Positions 24,019-36,617 of a stretch of DNA of 47,850 bases are shown here, in pieces. Positions within the stretch are counted from its first letter, which is position 1. Each line of letters begins with the position of its first letter. The stretch covers positions 5,405,769 through 5,453,618 of the forward strand of contig BFEA01000019.1 in NCBI GenBank assembly GCA_003427395.1. Reading direction: 5' to 3'. A program made the position numbers and the translations under genes. The stretch comes from Chara braunii (Eukaryota > Streptophyta > Charophyceae > Charales > Characeae). The notes beneath the pieces were generated by a model. That model was not told the DNA's origin, made no database searches, and saw nothing but the letters and a program-made list of their open reading frames with translations.

Positions 24019-27000
24019 GCACAACAGCAGCAGGTTCAGCAACCACCACCACAGACACAACAACCTCAGCAACAGCCACAGCAGCTGCCTCAGCAACCAC
24101 AACCACAACACATTCCGACTTCTGCGTTACCATTACCATTGGAACAACTCCTGAGAATTCACCAGCAGCCTCTACCAGGTAGAGCGTTCCCGATGCCTTC
24201 GGGCCTTCAGCATCTCCTTCGCCAGCATCAGCAGCATCAGCAAGAGCAGCACACGCAACTCCATCAGCAGGTTCTCAATCCACAGCATCTTCATTTATTG
24301 AGTGGTAGTCCAGTTCCGATGCCTATTGCTCCCCAGCAGCGGCAGCCTACTGGCGAGATGCGTGTTTCAGGAGTATGGGAGGTGAATGAGTTTGGACAGT
24401 TTGTGCAGGCAGCACCCCCGCCAAGTTTGCGCACAATGGAAGGACTAGAACCTCAGCCGCGGGGTCATGAACCTCGTCCGCCGATGCCCTTCTTGCCAGG
24501 ACTAATCGGGCAAAATCAACTTCGTGATGATGCGTCAAGGATTCTCCCTGGTTTCAATGTTGATGCCCGGGGCCCACTGCAGCAACTTGGAACGGACTTG
24601 GGACCAAGGGCCCCTCTTGGAGTGTATGGTTTGCCAAGCTTTGAGAGAGGATTTCCACCAATGGATGCTGCACAGGGATCTCGCCCTGGTATAATGGAAT
24701 CGACAAAAGCTGGGGACTTGAATCCTGCTTTGAAGGAACTCAATCAGGGACCTGATGGCTTCCGGATGGTCGGACAAGGCATAGGCCATGGTGTCACTGC
24801 GGAGATAGCTGAGAGAAGAGCACCTATACAATTTCCTGAACGAATTGGGAGCTTTGGTGCAGAAAGGACAGATATTATCCAGGCCCTGGCATTATCAGCA
24901 GAACCTGAAAGCAGATCGTCTTTAGTATCTGTGTCTGATGGCCGGCAGGGTAATCACGTCTGGACATTGCCTGCGGGGTTGAGTCATCAAACTCTCCAGG
25001 AGACTCGGTCAGAACTTGCAGGCCCACATCCTCTGCCTCAGGGTCAGCAGAAACGCCAGAAGCAGGAGGAGAAGTTGGTACAGCAAGCACAGCAGTCCAT
25101 TGGAATTGATATGGAGCACAGGTGGCAGCACTTCATGACAAATGGGGACCCTGTAGGAGCCTTAGGGAGCATTGATGATCTACAAGGTGGGGTTGGGAAG
25201 GTGGTACGGGATATCAGTGATGCGCCACGTTTGCCGGAGAGAGAGCCAAGAGTTGGAGGGAGCATTGGGGGGGTGGTCATTGCAGCAGGTGGATCTGGCA
25301 GTGCAGATCAGCAGTCTTCCTTGAGTTCTAAGGTGATGGATGGGGTTGCTAACCACGGACAGTCCATGGATATGCAACCTGTCCCAGCCCATGTCTCGTC
25401 TCCTGTTGAGCCCAAGCCCAAAACAAGTTTCGGTGTGGTAGCGTCAGCACCAGGTCTTGCTCACGGACTTCCATCTGGATCGGATGCACTGTTTTCAGAA
25501 TCAGGAGGAAGCCAGAAACAGGTGACTAACCCACAGTTTGTAGGGCAGGCTGACACGCAATCAGAATCAAAACAGCAGTCTCAGATCCAAGCTTCACAGC
25601 AAAAGGGTCGCCAGGAGAAGGTAGCGCCTTCTGCAGGGCAGTCGCCGCGTCAGGGGTCAGTGTCTGGATCTCAGGGTCAACCAGATGGTCAAGCTCAGAC
25701 TCAAGTCCAGACTCCCACGAGAGAGAGATCAAAGTCGAAGTCCCAGCTTAAGGCACAGTCACAGCAGGCATTGCAGCAGCAAACTCAACCCCAAGCAAAT
25801 CAGCAACAGAGACCACCCCGTGCTTCGTCCCCAGCCTCCTCCTCGTCGTCTGCCCAATCTCAGCAGGTTTCCAGTGTGGCTGAGTCAGCAGCATCAAGTG
25901 CCATTGCAACAGCAGCGGGCTCTGTTTCAGGAGTACCTGCAGTGCCGCCAGTCTGGAAAGCGCCCACGATGAGGGTCAAGTCCCTTGCTGAAATCCAACA
26001 GGAGGAAACAGAACAACAGAGGTTAAATGAGGAGAGAATGTTGTCAGAGCCTGCTTCTAAGGGCACAGGTGAAGCTTCAAATACCATGACTGCCGCAAAC
26101 AACGTTTGGAGGGGTGCTTCTGCAACAGGAGCCAAGTCCCTCAGGGAGATCCTTGTTGAGGAAGAAGCACAGCAGAAATCTGCGGGATCGACTGATACAA
26201 CTGCCGAGTCCAAAGCTTACGGTGTCTCCATAACAAACAAGGATGTATCAGCCCGGGCGTTGGGATCATTGGTTCCTCCTCCTGAGAAGATGCAGAAAGG
26301 CAAGGATGCTGTTGCGGTTCAACCCGGAGTTGGTTTGAGTGCTCCAGCGGGCAGCAAAGTTGCTAAAGAGGTTGCTGCAACTGCCGCTGTGGAGGTTACA
26401 CGGAGTGCAGGATCTGTGAATGGGAACAGTGGTGCCAGTATCGTCCCTGGTGTCAAGGAGGTGGGGACTCCTGTTGTTCTGAATTCAGCTTCAGGATCCA
26501 CAGTTGACGACTTTGTGGAGCCAAAGGAAAGCAAATCTCGCAAACGACGTGGTGGAAAGGGGAAGGCAACTGCTGCCAGTCCTGCCGCAAAAGGTGCACC
26601 ACCTGCATCTCCGGAGCCAGCCACATCTGTTTCACCTGCAATTGGTCGCAAGGAGGCTGTTCCAATCGCTGAAACAGATGTACTGCCAGCCCCACCTGCT
26701 CCATCTCTTGCAGACTTCTTGCCTGTGAAAGAAGAAGCTCCTCCTGTAAATCAGCCTGCGTGGCAGAGGAATGTTGGAAAACCTGTGTCTCTGAGGGAGA
26801 TACAAGAGGCTGAGCACAAGGCCAGGGATGAGGCACAGAGGAAGGCAGAGCTGGTGGCTCAGCAACATGCTCAGCAGGTACAGGTTGGTACCAGAGCCAC
26901 TTCGGCTCCACGCTCGCAAAGTGCTGTTGGAGCTTCGGCATGGCAGCGGCAACCTGGTGCTACTGCTGGAATAGCGCAGGGCCCCTCACTGTCGGCATCA

Positions 27001-30000
27001 GTTGCTCCACCAGCTTCAAAAGGAGCATCACAAACCAAGGCTAACTCCAAGCAAACACCTTCGTCAGCATCCAAGCCGTCCCCAGCTGCAACACTGAAAG
27101 GCGTTGCAAGTTCCGCTTCTGCAAAGCCCAATGCAGCTTCGAAGTCGGTTCAGTCCCGAAAGTTCGATGATGATGATGATGACGATATGTTTTGGGACTA
27201 CGGGGAAGATGCGACATTGAATCTGGGTGCAGTGAACTCCAAACCTCTTGAAAGGTTAGCGATTCTGCATTCTGTGAGGCTACCCAGCATAGGGCATTTC
27301 ATTTGCGGTCCCACTGCTTGAACCAATATGCATGATGTAGAAAGATAATTAATGCAGATCACATAGGTCAGAAGTCCATTTCTTGCTATTCATGTAGACT
27401 TGGCTCTTGTGGCTGAGGGTGGAGGTTGGGTTCTGCGCGCATGGAACGGTCCAAGGCTGAGGAAGTACTGACTGTTCACAAGACTGTCAACCAGCCTGGA
27501 AATTGCACAAGGAATGCAGTGGGCTGTGTGCAAAGCCCCAATGAAAATTGGAGCCAAGTGTGCGAGAATTGCTTGTGGCGTCAGCGCGTGTTGTGTTGCG
27601 TGTGTGTCTGATTAAGGACACTACATCCATACAGGCGCAGGGTGGATATCATGACTGGTATGGTTCCCCTTTTGAACACCATGTCATGCCTGCAGTGCTT
27701 AGGAGACTTGGCTGTTGTGGTGGAGGGAGGCAGTTCGATTCAGTGCATGCACCGAATGGGTCCGAGGGTTAGAAAGTACTGGCTCTGATGTGTGCCTACT
27801 TGCGTCTGTTGTTTGGTGAATACTCGGGAAACAAATATTGTCAACTCTGTTCAAGCCTCTAGGGCCAACTCTTTTCCTCTTTTTTACCACAGGCCAGGCC
27901 CCCAAATTTCTGATTCAAATCATTCTGGTTGCAGCTTGTGTCACTTATAGCAGCTGCCCATGGAGGCTTGTCTACTCCCTCAGATGAGTTTGGAAGTCAA
28001 ACCACCATATCCCACGTAACGAAGTTACCATGTCAGTGCCTTGTAAAAAGCCAAAGCTGGTGCACCGAGAATTTGTTCCTCAGCAGCATATCCCTGCTCT
28101 GCCTCGGTGTGCTGGTCAACCCATTCTGCAGTCAGGGCATATCTGTGATCTTTGGGAAGCGTGGCGGGCGGTTGCCGTTTAGATTAACTATGAGAACGTT
28201 GTAGTACTGCGACCACCTGTAAGCCAAACTATGAGAAGGGACCACCTGTAAACCAAACTGGTCTGGAAACTGGCCGCCTCCTAGGATTGGCGTGCCCAAT
28301 GAGGCAGTAATGTGGCTATAGACCACCCTGTATACCATTCTGCAAGGCCTGCAGATATGAAGGTCTGGAAACTGGCCGCCTCCTAGGATTGGTGTTCCCA
28401 ATGAGGCAGTAATGTGGCTATAGAACACCCTGTATACCATTCTGCAAGGCCTGGAGATATGAAGGGCAGGCTGTGAAATGGATTGGTCATTTAGCAACTA
28501 CCAGAAGAGCCCAGGGTCAAGTGAAGAACGTGTGTACAACAAGTTAAGATGTTATCAATCCACCCACAGGCAGGCCTGACCACACTAGTCAAAGCACACG
28601 TATTGGGGATTGTGTCGCAGTCGGTTATGCTTTCCGTGCAATGCAGATATCATTCTACGACATAAAGACAACTCCCACCTAGTACGTTTCCCAGCCAACA
28701 ATCCGTGCATGCTCGTGTGTCGGGTGCGGTGCCGTTTGTCTGGAAATCCATCCAGGCAAAACGGATTGCGTGCGATGTCCAATTTGCGTGGATGGATTTC
28801 AGGCAAAACAGCAGCATGGTGCATCCCAGCCAACGCTGCAGCGTGAAAACCTATGGTGATGGCATCTCACTTCCTGTGAGTTGTCGATCCATGATTGTTG
28901 GAGCCATGCTTGCGATTCTCATGTCCTGCGAGTTCTCAATCCATGAATGTTGGAACCATGTTTGTAAATTCATGATGACCTATGGTTATGGGAATGACCT
29001 CTCTTCTTTGGTATGCAGGTTCACAGACTTTCCTACTCTGGCGAGTGGTAAAGTGACTCGCGGTCAAGCTACTGGAAATGCTCGAGCGGGAACAGCAGTT
29101 CAAGCTGGAGGCTTTCGGCAAGTCGCTGGCTTCCAGAGTAGCATGCCAAGAGCGGATGTGATGGATTTCCCTGCGCTAACTTCAGCAAATCCCACGGCAA
29201 ATGCGAAGACGGTAACAGCGAAAGTCCAGAAGAAACAACAGGGAGAGTCTTCAGCGAAGAAGGCTGGAACTGCAGATGGTATGTCTTTCCTATTTCGGTC
29301 GTACAGTGAGCATTCCAGCTCTGCAGTAGTCCTACTTCTGATTGTCATCTCATGATGTTTTCTTTTTTTCGAAGAGCAGCAGATCGTAGTACTCCTCGAA
29401 AAGCTTATTTGGCATTACGACACAATCCTGCTGGTATAACACCATAGGCACCTAAAGACGAAATAGCAAAGGTGTGAGTGAGAATATTTTAATGGGTGTG
29501 TTGTGCACTTAGTGAACACTAAAAAGTTAAAACCTGCCGACGTTGATTTGTTTAAGTGTTATGTTGTTCCGCAGCCAACGTTTCTGTTCCATTTGTGTCC
29601 ACAGATGAGCTTTTTCTCAAAGCTGGCCAGTTGTTCTGGGTGAGGGTTAGGGAGTTGGTTGTTGACCTTTTCTCTCCACCCTGCGTCCGTTCGCATGTCT
29701 GCCCATCCACCCAAACAGACTTCCGTATTGGGCCCCTGTTCAGCGCCTGCTCCACCTTTTCCTTAAACCACCAGTTCACATGAGCTGAAGTTGGCGCTAC
29801 CTTTGCTACCGCTTGAGGCCCAATTCCAAATGTTCTTACTGCATCTACCGGTAAGAGCACTACGTATGGTCTAAATTTCTTGAAATCACTCCTCTGACTT
29901 CGCCATTGGTACGAATCCCACTTTCCAGTGATCAATAGGTTCCCTTCTCCCATTCCCAGTCTCCCATTCCCATTTCTCTGCCCACTTTTATTGGTGTATC

Positions 30001-30500
30001 CCTCCAAGGGAAAGTGTAACCTCCTTCACAGACGGCTTTTACCAGTCCCTGGTGATCCATTTGAACCTCCTCCTCCTGGCTTGGCAGTCTCGGCCCAAAT
30101 CTCCTCACGCAGCTCAAACCACCAAGCCGCATCAAAATCTGCTTCACCTGTCCACCGGAACTTTCTCCCAGCTACTAAGACACTCGACCTCATGCACTGA
30201 CCTTGTCGAAATTCCCCATATGGCCCAAACATCTCCCTTTTGGTTTGTCCAACCTTCCCCCTCCTTCAACCAGCCTCCGAGCCTCTTTGTCGTTCCTTCG
30301 GCCCAGCATTTCTTCATCTTTGGGCGATCACTTTGACAATTGATTCCCCCCCCCCCCCCCCCTCTTCTTACTACTCGTCTCCTGCCGTTGCAGTCTGTCA
30401 TGTCCTTCACCCCTTCTTTGGAGACTGTGTACCATCTTCACATCCTTGTCCTGACGGTTGTTTGTCCACAGCAGATTCCCGAGGTCTCCCAAACTCGCTC

Positions 30501-30559
<59 letters not shown>

Positions 30560-30560
30560 N

Positions 30561-30602
<42 letters not shown>

Positions 30603-32971
30603 CTCCGTGTGTGTGAGTGTGTGTGAGTGTGTGCGCATCCCAATTCAGTTTTATGGCAATCAAACCTCCTGCTGATTCTGCTGTGCAGCTCATAAGAGGA
30701 TTTCAAGGCGGGAAGCTTATGCTCCAGACTTGTATTTACCCTGTTTCTTCAACTTTCTTGTGCTTTGTGCAGTAGATTGACCCTTCCTGTTTGCCGTTGT
30801 AATTGCAGGAACCGTCGCTGCAGCTCTCACAGCAGGTGCAGCATTGTCACAAGGGACTGGTTTCCGTCAGTGGTGTGAAGGTCATATCAAGAAGCTGACT
30901 GGCAATGATGGTAATTTTCCTTCCCTACCCTTGTGGCTGTGCCTGCAGCGGAGTCAACTGAAGAGTCGAGAAACTCAATCTCCTTTTTTCAATTCTGCTT
31001 TTTCAATTTTGGGCTTTTCAGCCTTGTTCAAGTGATATCTCTTGATTGTATCTGCAAATAGTGCGAGTTAGGCTCCATTCTGGAGGTCCTAATAGTGAAC
31101 CAAGCCTAAAGTGTTTTTTGTTTCCTTAGTCCAACTGTTTGATGTATATGGGTGCTAGCTAGTCTTAATTGCCTTCAGGTCAGTATTGGGCATTTGAAAG
31201 AAAGGAAAACGCTCTCCTAAAGGAATGGGACTGTCCTTTCCACTTCTTAGACTATGTCCGAAACCTCCTACATCACTCAAGAGTCACTCTCAGACAGAAT
31301 TAACCTTGTACATCACTCGAGAGACGAGAATCACACCAATCGAGAGTCGAGATTATGATCCTTGAACGACCACTGCCTCAGATCTAGTTTTTACCAATCC
31401 TGAATTTCACTGCGCACCGAGTTTTGTCGAGCCCGGGTCCCGTTGTATGTTCTTTTCTGGTACTCTTCACGAATGTGCAAGGAATATGAGTGTGAGCGAT
31501 ATACATAAAACAAGTTGCGAAATCACACAGCTGTCCCAGTAGTTGTGTCCCAAGCAGAGAGTACAAATGCACTGGGAAAACCATCCTTATAGAGCAATAC
31601 AATGAAGTAATGAGCCAATGTTCATGCCCGTAGGCCACACCAACACAGTATCCAAAATCGCTCTGCTCTGTCTGGCGCTGAGCGCCCAGCCTACTCTACC
31701 AGACTATCCTACGTACAGCTGGTGCACGCAACAAGATCACTTCGACTCACGAAGACAAATGTACATTACTGCCAACACCATCTCCGACCTCTCTTCATGT
31801 ACCAGGTACGTATCTCGTCACCCTCAGTAATCAGACCTTGATTACCCCACACAGCGCCTCCTTCCCTGAAGACCACCTGATCATCCGCTGTACCCCCTGG
31901 CGCTCAGCAGCCCGGCTATGGCTACCTGCGCCCGGCTGCCCTGCAGCGCCCCACTTCACCTCTCGCGCCCTGTCAGCGCCCTTGGCAGCAGCGCAGCATC
32001 AAGTGAGAGCGCAGCAGCACTGCCGCATTGCCAGGGCTGGCCAGAATGCCTGGCCCGGGCTGCCTCATTCCTTTTGTGGAAGTGGCAGCCTCCTGGATGC
32101 TGTGTGTGGCCTGACTGGAAGCTTCCAGTAGCTTCCGGTTGGGTCCCAGACCCTGCGCCCAGGCCCGAGACTACAGTTGAGGGCATGGGCCCTTTGCAGT
32201 TAGGCACGGCCTGAGTCTCCAGACTTGGGCTGTTTGCTGCATCTGGGCAGGGCTCCCCCGACAGGTGCGTTGGCACTACTGCTTTTGAAAAGGCTGAAGG
32301 CCTGATTCCCAATGTGCTTTGTGTACGTGTGCCCAGGCGCAACTGTCAAGTCCTGGGCCAACTGTATGACGCAGCAATGTGAGGCTCACGCGTCTTCCCA
32401 ACCAACTGGCGTGCTGCGAGAGCCTGAATACCCTCATATGGACCTTCGAACTTCGCCTTTGACGAATATTCAGGCCCGCCTTCACTTAGGGCGGGCACTT
32501 GGCTTACTGGGCTATGAAACACCCGCGTACGCGTCCGCGGGGCCGAGCTCGGAGGGCGGACATATTCACGGCCGCCTCCGCGGCCTACCGGGTCCACGAT
32601 GCAATTTCACCAGATTTTTCCTGAATTAAATAATAGCCCAAAAAAAAAAAAGGGGTTGTAGGGAATTTTAAGCCCTACAACCCCTTTTTTTTTTTTTTGG
32701 AATCCGACTTTGTTTAGGATTTAAAAAAAAATAAAAAACTAAATTCAATTTAAAGAAAATAAAAAAAAATAAAAAGAAAAGCTGGATTTTTTTTTTGTCA
32801 TTTTTTATCATCAGATATATGGTCCCTGAGTTCACCTGTATTTTTTAGAAATGAATTTCTGTTTTTTGCAGGGGTATGAGGTGTTTTAGAAAAATAAAGA
32901 TGCAAAATTTGAAAATAAATAAACAAAAAACTTGAAAAAAAGGGTTTGATTGATTGATTGATTGATTGTGT

Positions 32972-33022
<51 letters not shown>

Positions 33023-33191
33023 GCCGGGGGAGCTGCGCTCGGGGAGCTGTGCGGGAGCATGCGCAGGAGCTGCTGCGCGGGAGCTGCACGCGCGCACGCG
33101 AGAGAGAGAGAGAGAGAGAGAGAGAACACCTATATGTGTGTGTGTGTGTGCGCCCATGGTCGTGGGGGTGGGGCGACCCATCCCCACCAAC

Positions 33192-33232
<41 letters not shown>

Positions 33233-36200
33233 TAACAAAAAAAAAAAAAAAAAATCGAATTAAGGAACAAAGAAATCAATTAATCAATCAATCAATCGCG
33301 GGGGGGATTCATTGTTGCTGGGGGACTTAGCCCAGAATAATGTGATGTCTGATAGGGCCCCTTGAGGGCTTGTTCCTCACAAATGAAAAAAAAAAAAAAA
33401 AAAAAAGAATGGGAAAGCCAAAAAAAAAAACACCTGTTGCGACGTGAAGGCAGCTGGATGCAGAATCAGAGTTTCATGTGAGAGTATGCCCTCAGCTGGG
33501 AGTGTTACATCTGTAATCACGCCAGTACCCAAAAAAAAGAACACACGAACACGCAAACAAAAAACTCTTTCGAAGTGAAAGCAGCTGGATACAGAATCTG
33601 TCCTCTGTGCGAGTAGGCCCCTCCAACTGCCGTTACAGAAACAATCGTAAAAAAATTAATCAGATTCCCCTGTGATCATCATGGCTGGAGGAAACAAAAC
33701 AAAACAACAACAATAACAATGACAACAGCAACTCTTTGGACGTGGAACCAACTCGATACAGAATCTGCAGCACATGTGAGAGTGTGCCCTCAGTTGTGGA
33801 ATGTCAGGTGTCCGTTGAATGGGCGTGCCTCGTTGGCAGGTCACTAAAACTTAAAACTAAAAACAAAGAAAAAAAAGCGAACACGCAAAACAAAAAGCCG
33901 AGGCCGACTACGGTTCTGGGTTGAAACTCTGGTGGAAGCACAGCTAGATCACGGCCTTCTCCGTTGTCCATCCTTTGGACTCTGCAGAGGGCTTTTTTTT
34001 CATCTTTTTCTTTTTGTACTTGGGCAAACACTTTCTTTCGGCCGACGCTCCCCGGGACCTCCGAAGAATGCAGTGTGACATATATTCCCGTCTTTCCCAA
34101 CAGTGAGAAAGGTAGTGGTGGTTTAAACCACCACTACCTCCGGTCCTGTTTTTGCCAACCCTGGCTTTTGGATGCTCCCATCGGAATTTTTTTCTGGTAC
34201 CCAAAGGAAAACGTATCTCGTAGTGGCGGTTATATTCACAATAGAAGATGGGAAAAAAAAGCAAACAAAAGCTTTGATGTCTAAAAGCAGTTGGATGCAT
34301 TCTCCCAAGTACCAGTGTGAGGATGCCCTCAATGAGGGCGTTTCAGCCAGGACAGTCAGGTCATCAGACTGAAAAAAGAAGAAGACGAAGAAGGGGGGGG
34401 GAAATGAAACGCCCTCATTGAGGCGGTTTTATTCACAATAGAAGAAGGTGAAAAAAACAAACGAAACCTTTGGCCTCTAAAAGCAGGTCGATGCATTCTC
34501 CCCAAGTACCAGTGTGAGGATGCCCGCAATGAGGGCGTTTCAGCCACGACAGTCAGGTCATCAGACTGGAAAAAGAAGACAACGAAGAAGGGGAAATAAC
34601 AAAGAAACTCTGCTGTGGCCGTGAAAGTTGTCTTATACAGTCTTCCAAGTGCCAGTATCAGTTTGCCCTCAGCGAGGGCATATCAGCAAATCACGGAATA
34701 CACGCTGCCTCACTGCAAGGGCACTCAGAGAAAAGAAAAGAAAAAACACGAAAACAGCGTGGTCTCTATCTTACGTAGAATTGGCTCTGTAACCGCCTTC
34801 CCTGACGTCATAGATCTCGGTACGTTTTCTTTTTTTGAATTTTTTCTGATTTTCTTCCCTGACATCATAGATCATAGATCTCGGTAAGGCGGCACCACAA
34901 GTTCCAAATATTTTATTTTTCGCTGTTCCTGGATGCGGAACCTGCCTGGGACCTTTGAAAAGTTGGGAGTAGGCTAAATTAAGAATTGCCCTTTTTCCCA
35001 ACACTGAGAAAGGTAGTGGTGGCTTTAACCCGCAGCGGATTCAATCGACTTCTCACTGATACGCTCATGGTGGGACAGTTCTTGCAGTTGATTGAAACAC
35101 GTGTGCACTTCATTGGGAGAAGGTTATGTTCTCCCTCACAGCAAAAGATGCATGGAAAGCTTTCCTGAACTTGCCCACTCTCATTGACCGAGTAATCTGT
35201 GAGTGATCTCCCCTCCCCTCCTATGAGTGCACTCCGTTCTCACCTCCACGTTCCTTTAAGTGGATATATGTGGAAGTATGATACAACGATTCAGAGAAAC
35301 GTGTGATTTCTGAGCCGAATGAATTGTATCGAGAGAGGGAGAGAGAAAGCGAGCCTTTATCGGACAGGAAATATTGCTTGCGATCATTGCAAGACTGCGC
35401 AATGTTTCCGATAAGAAAGAGAAGCGTACTGCTGGAAGCTGCCATGGCGTCGGCAATGGGAAACGGCAGTTTGTCAGTACTTGCGTGAAATCAGCTATCA
35501 GAAACACACGGCCGTTTTCAGGAACACGAGCACCGTCATTATGGACCTCACTCCAGCTCTCACCAAATTGCAAAATGAGAACAAATATTTCCCTAGAAAC
35601 GAGAAAAAATATGTTCAGTTTGTTATTGTGGTGTGTGGTGGCGGGAGGCCCTAGACATTTGTAGAAAATCATGGAGGAGCAACGGTCGATTGACGAGTCT
35701 CTTCGTTTTGCGAAAAAAGAAAACAAAAGGGATAATGAGTGTTGCGGTTCTGCAAGATAGCTAGCTCGGATACATTCCAATGGATGTCCGAGGGATAAGT
35801 ACTGCAAGATAGCTCGGATACATTCCAATGGATGTCTGAGGGATAAGGGCTCTGTGAGGAATAAATGAGGTGAAAGAGGAGGACCCCGAGGGCAGTCACA
35901 AAAGAGATGCATATTTCACTGTCCGGCTGCGCAACACTGTGAGCTGAGTCATTTTTTTCTCTCTTGTCGGATTTCCCTCTGAGCGCCAGTGTTTCAACCT
36001 TGGGGGGAATTCATCGGTCATTTCACGCACTCTACCTTTTATGATACGAACGATTTCCTTGATTCTGCAGTGCGAATCAATTCAGGTTGTGAGGTGAAAT
36101 CTGTTTTTTGAAGGTCGGTTGCATATATTTCCCTTATGCTGGGCATGAGTGGATTGTGATTGTGCAATGAAACTCACTTCGAATCTTGGATGCAAAAAAT

Positions 36201-36569
36201 AAAAGTTGGCGAAAAGCTTTTGTCTTGAAACAAAAGGTTGTGGCCTGAAGATTGGCAATGTAAAACTTTTGAAATAGAAATGAGCTTAAAAAAGCAACGG
36301 CCCAATGCACGAAAAAGAAAAAGGCCAGCGCTGTGGCCGTGTGCGTGGCACTCGAAAGCAAGAGGTGCCTGGCATAAGGGCAAGGCCAGCATAGCAGATA
36401 GATGCACACACGCATTAAGAGTCGAAAGAGACTTTGCAGGGTTGATGTGATAAAAGCCAACCACTTTTGTTAGGGCTATCACTTGCTCTTTTTGTGACGC
36501 ATGAACACGGACATACAGGAACAGAAACACGCACAGGCACATGTGCTCATGCACACACACACAAATACC

Positions 36570-36617
<48 letters not shown>

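Noticed and set aside
23738-24139. Minus-strand Ala/Val-rich and Leu-rich ORFs opposite the poly-Gln tract
   Set aside because: Shadows of the CAG repeat in exon 5.
32510-32600. Vector polylinker-like run (ACGCGTCCGCGG...GAGCTC)
   Set aside because: Restriction-site-like words occur, but no continuous match to a vector or adapter I can name; GC-rich chance is sufficient.
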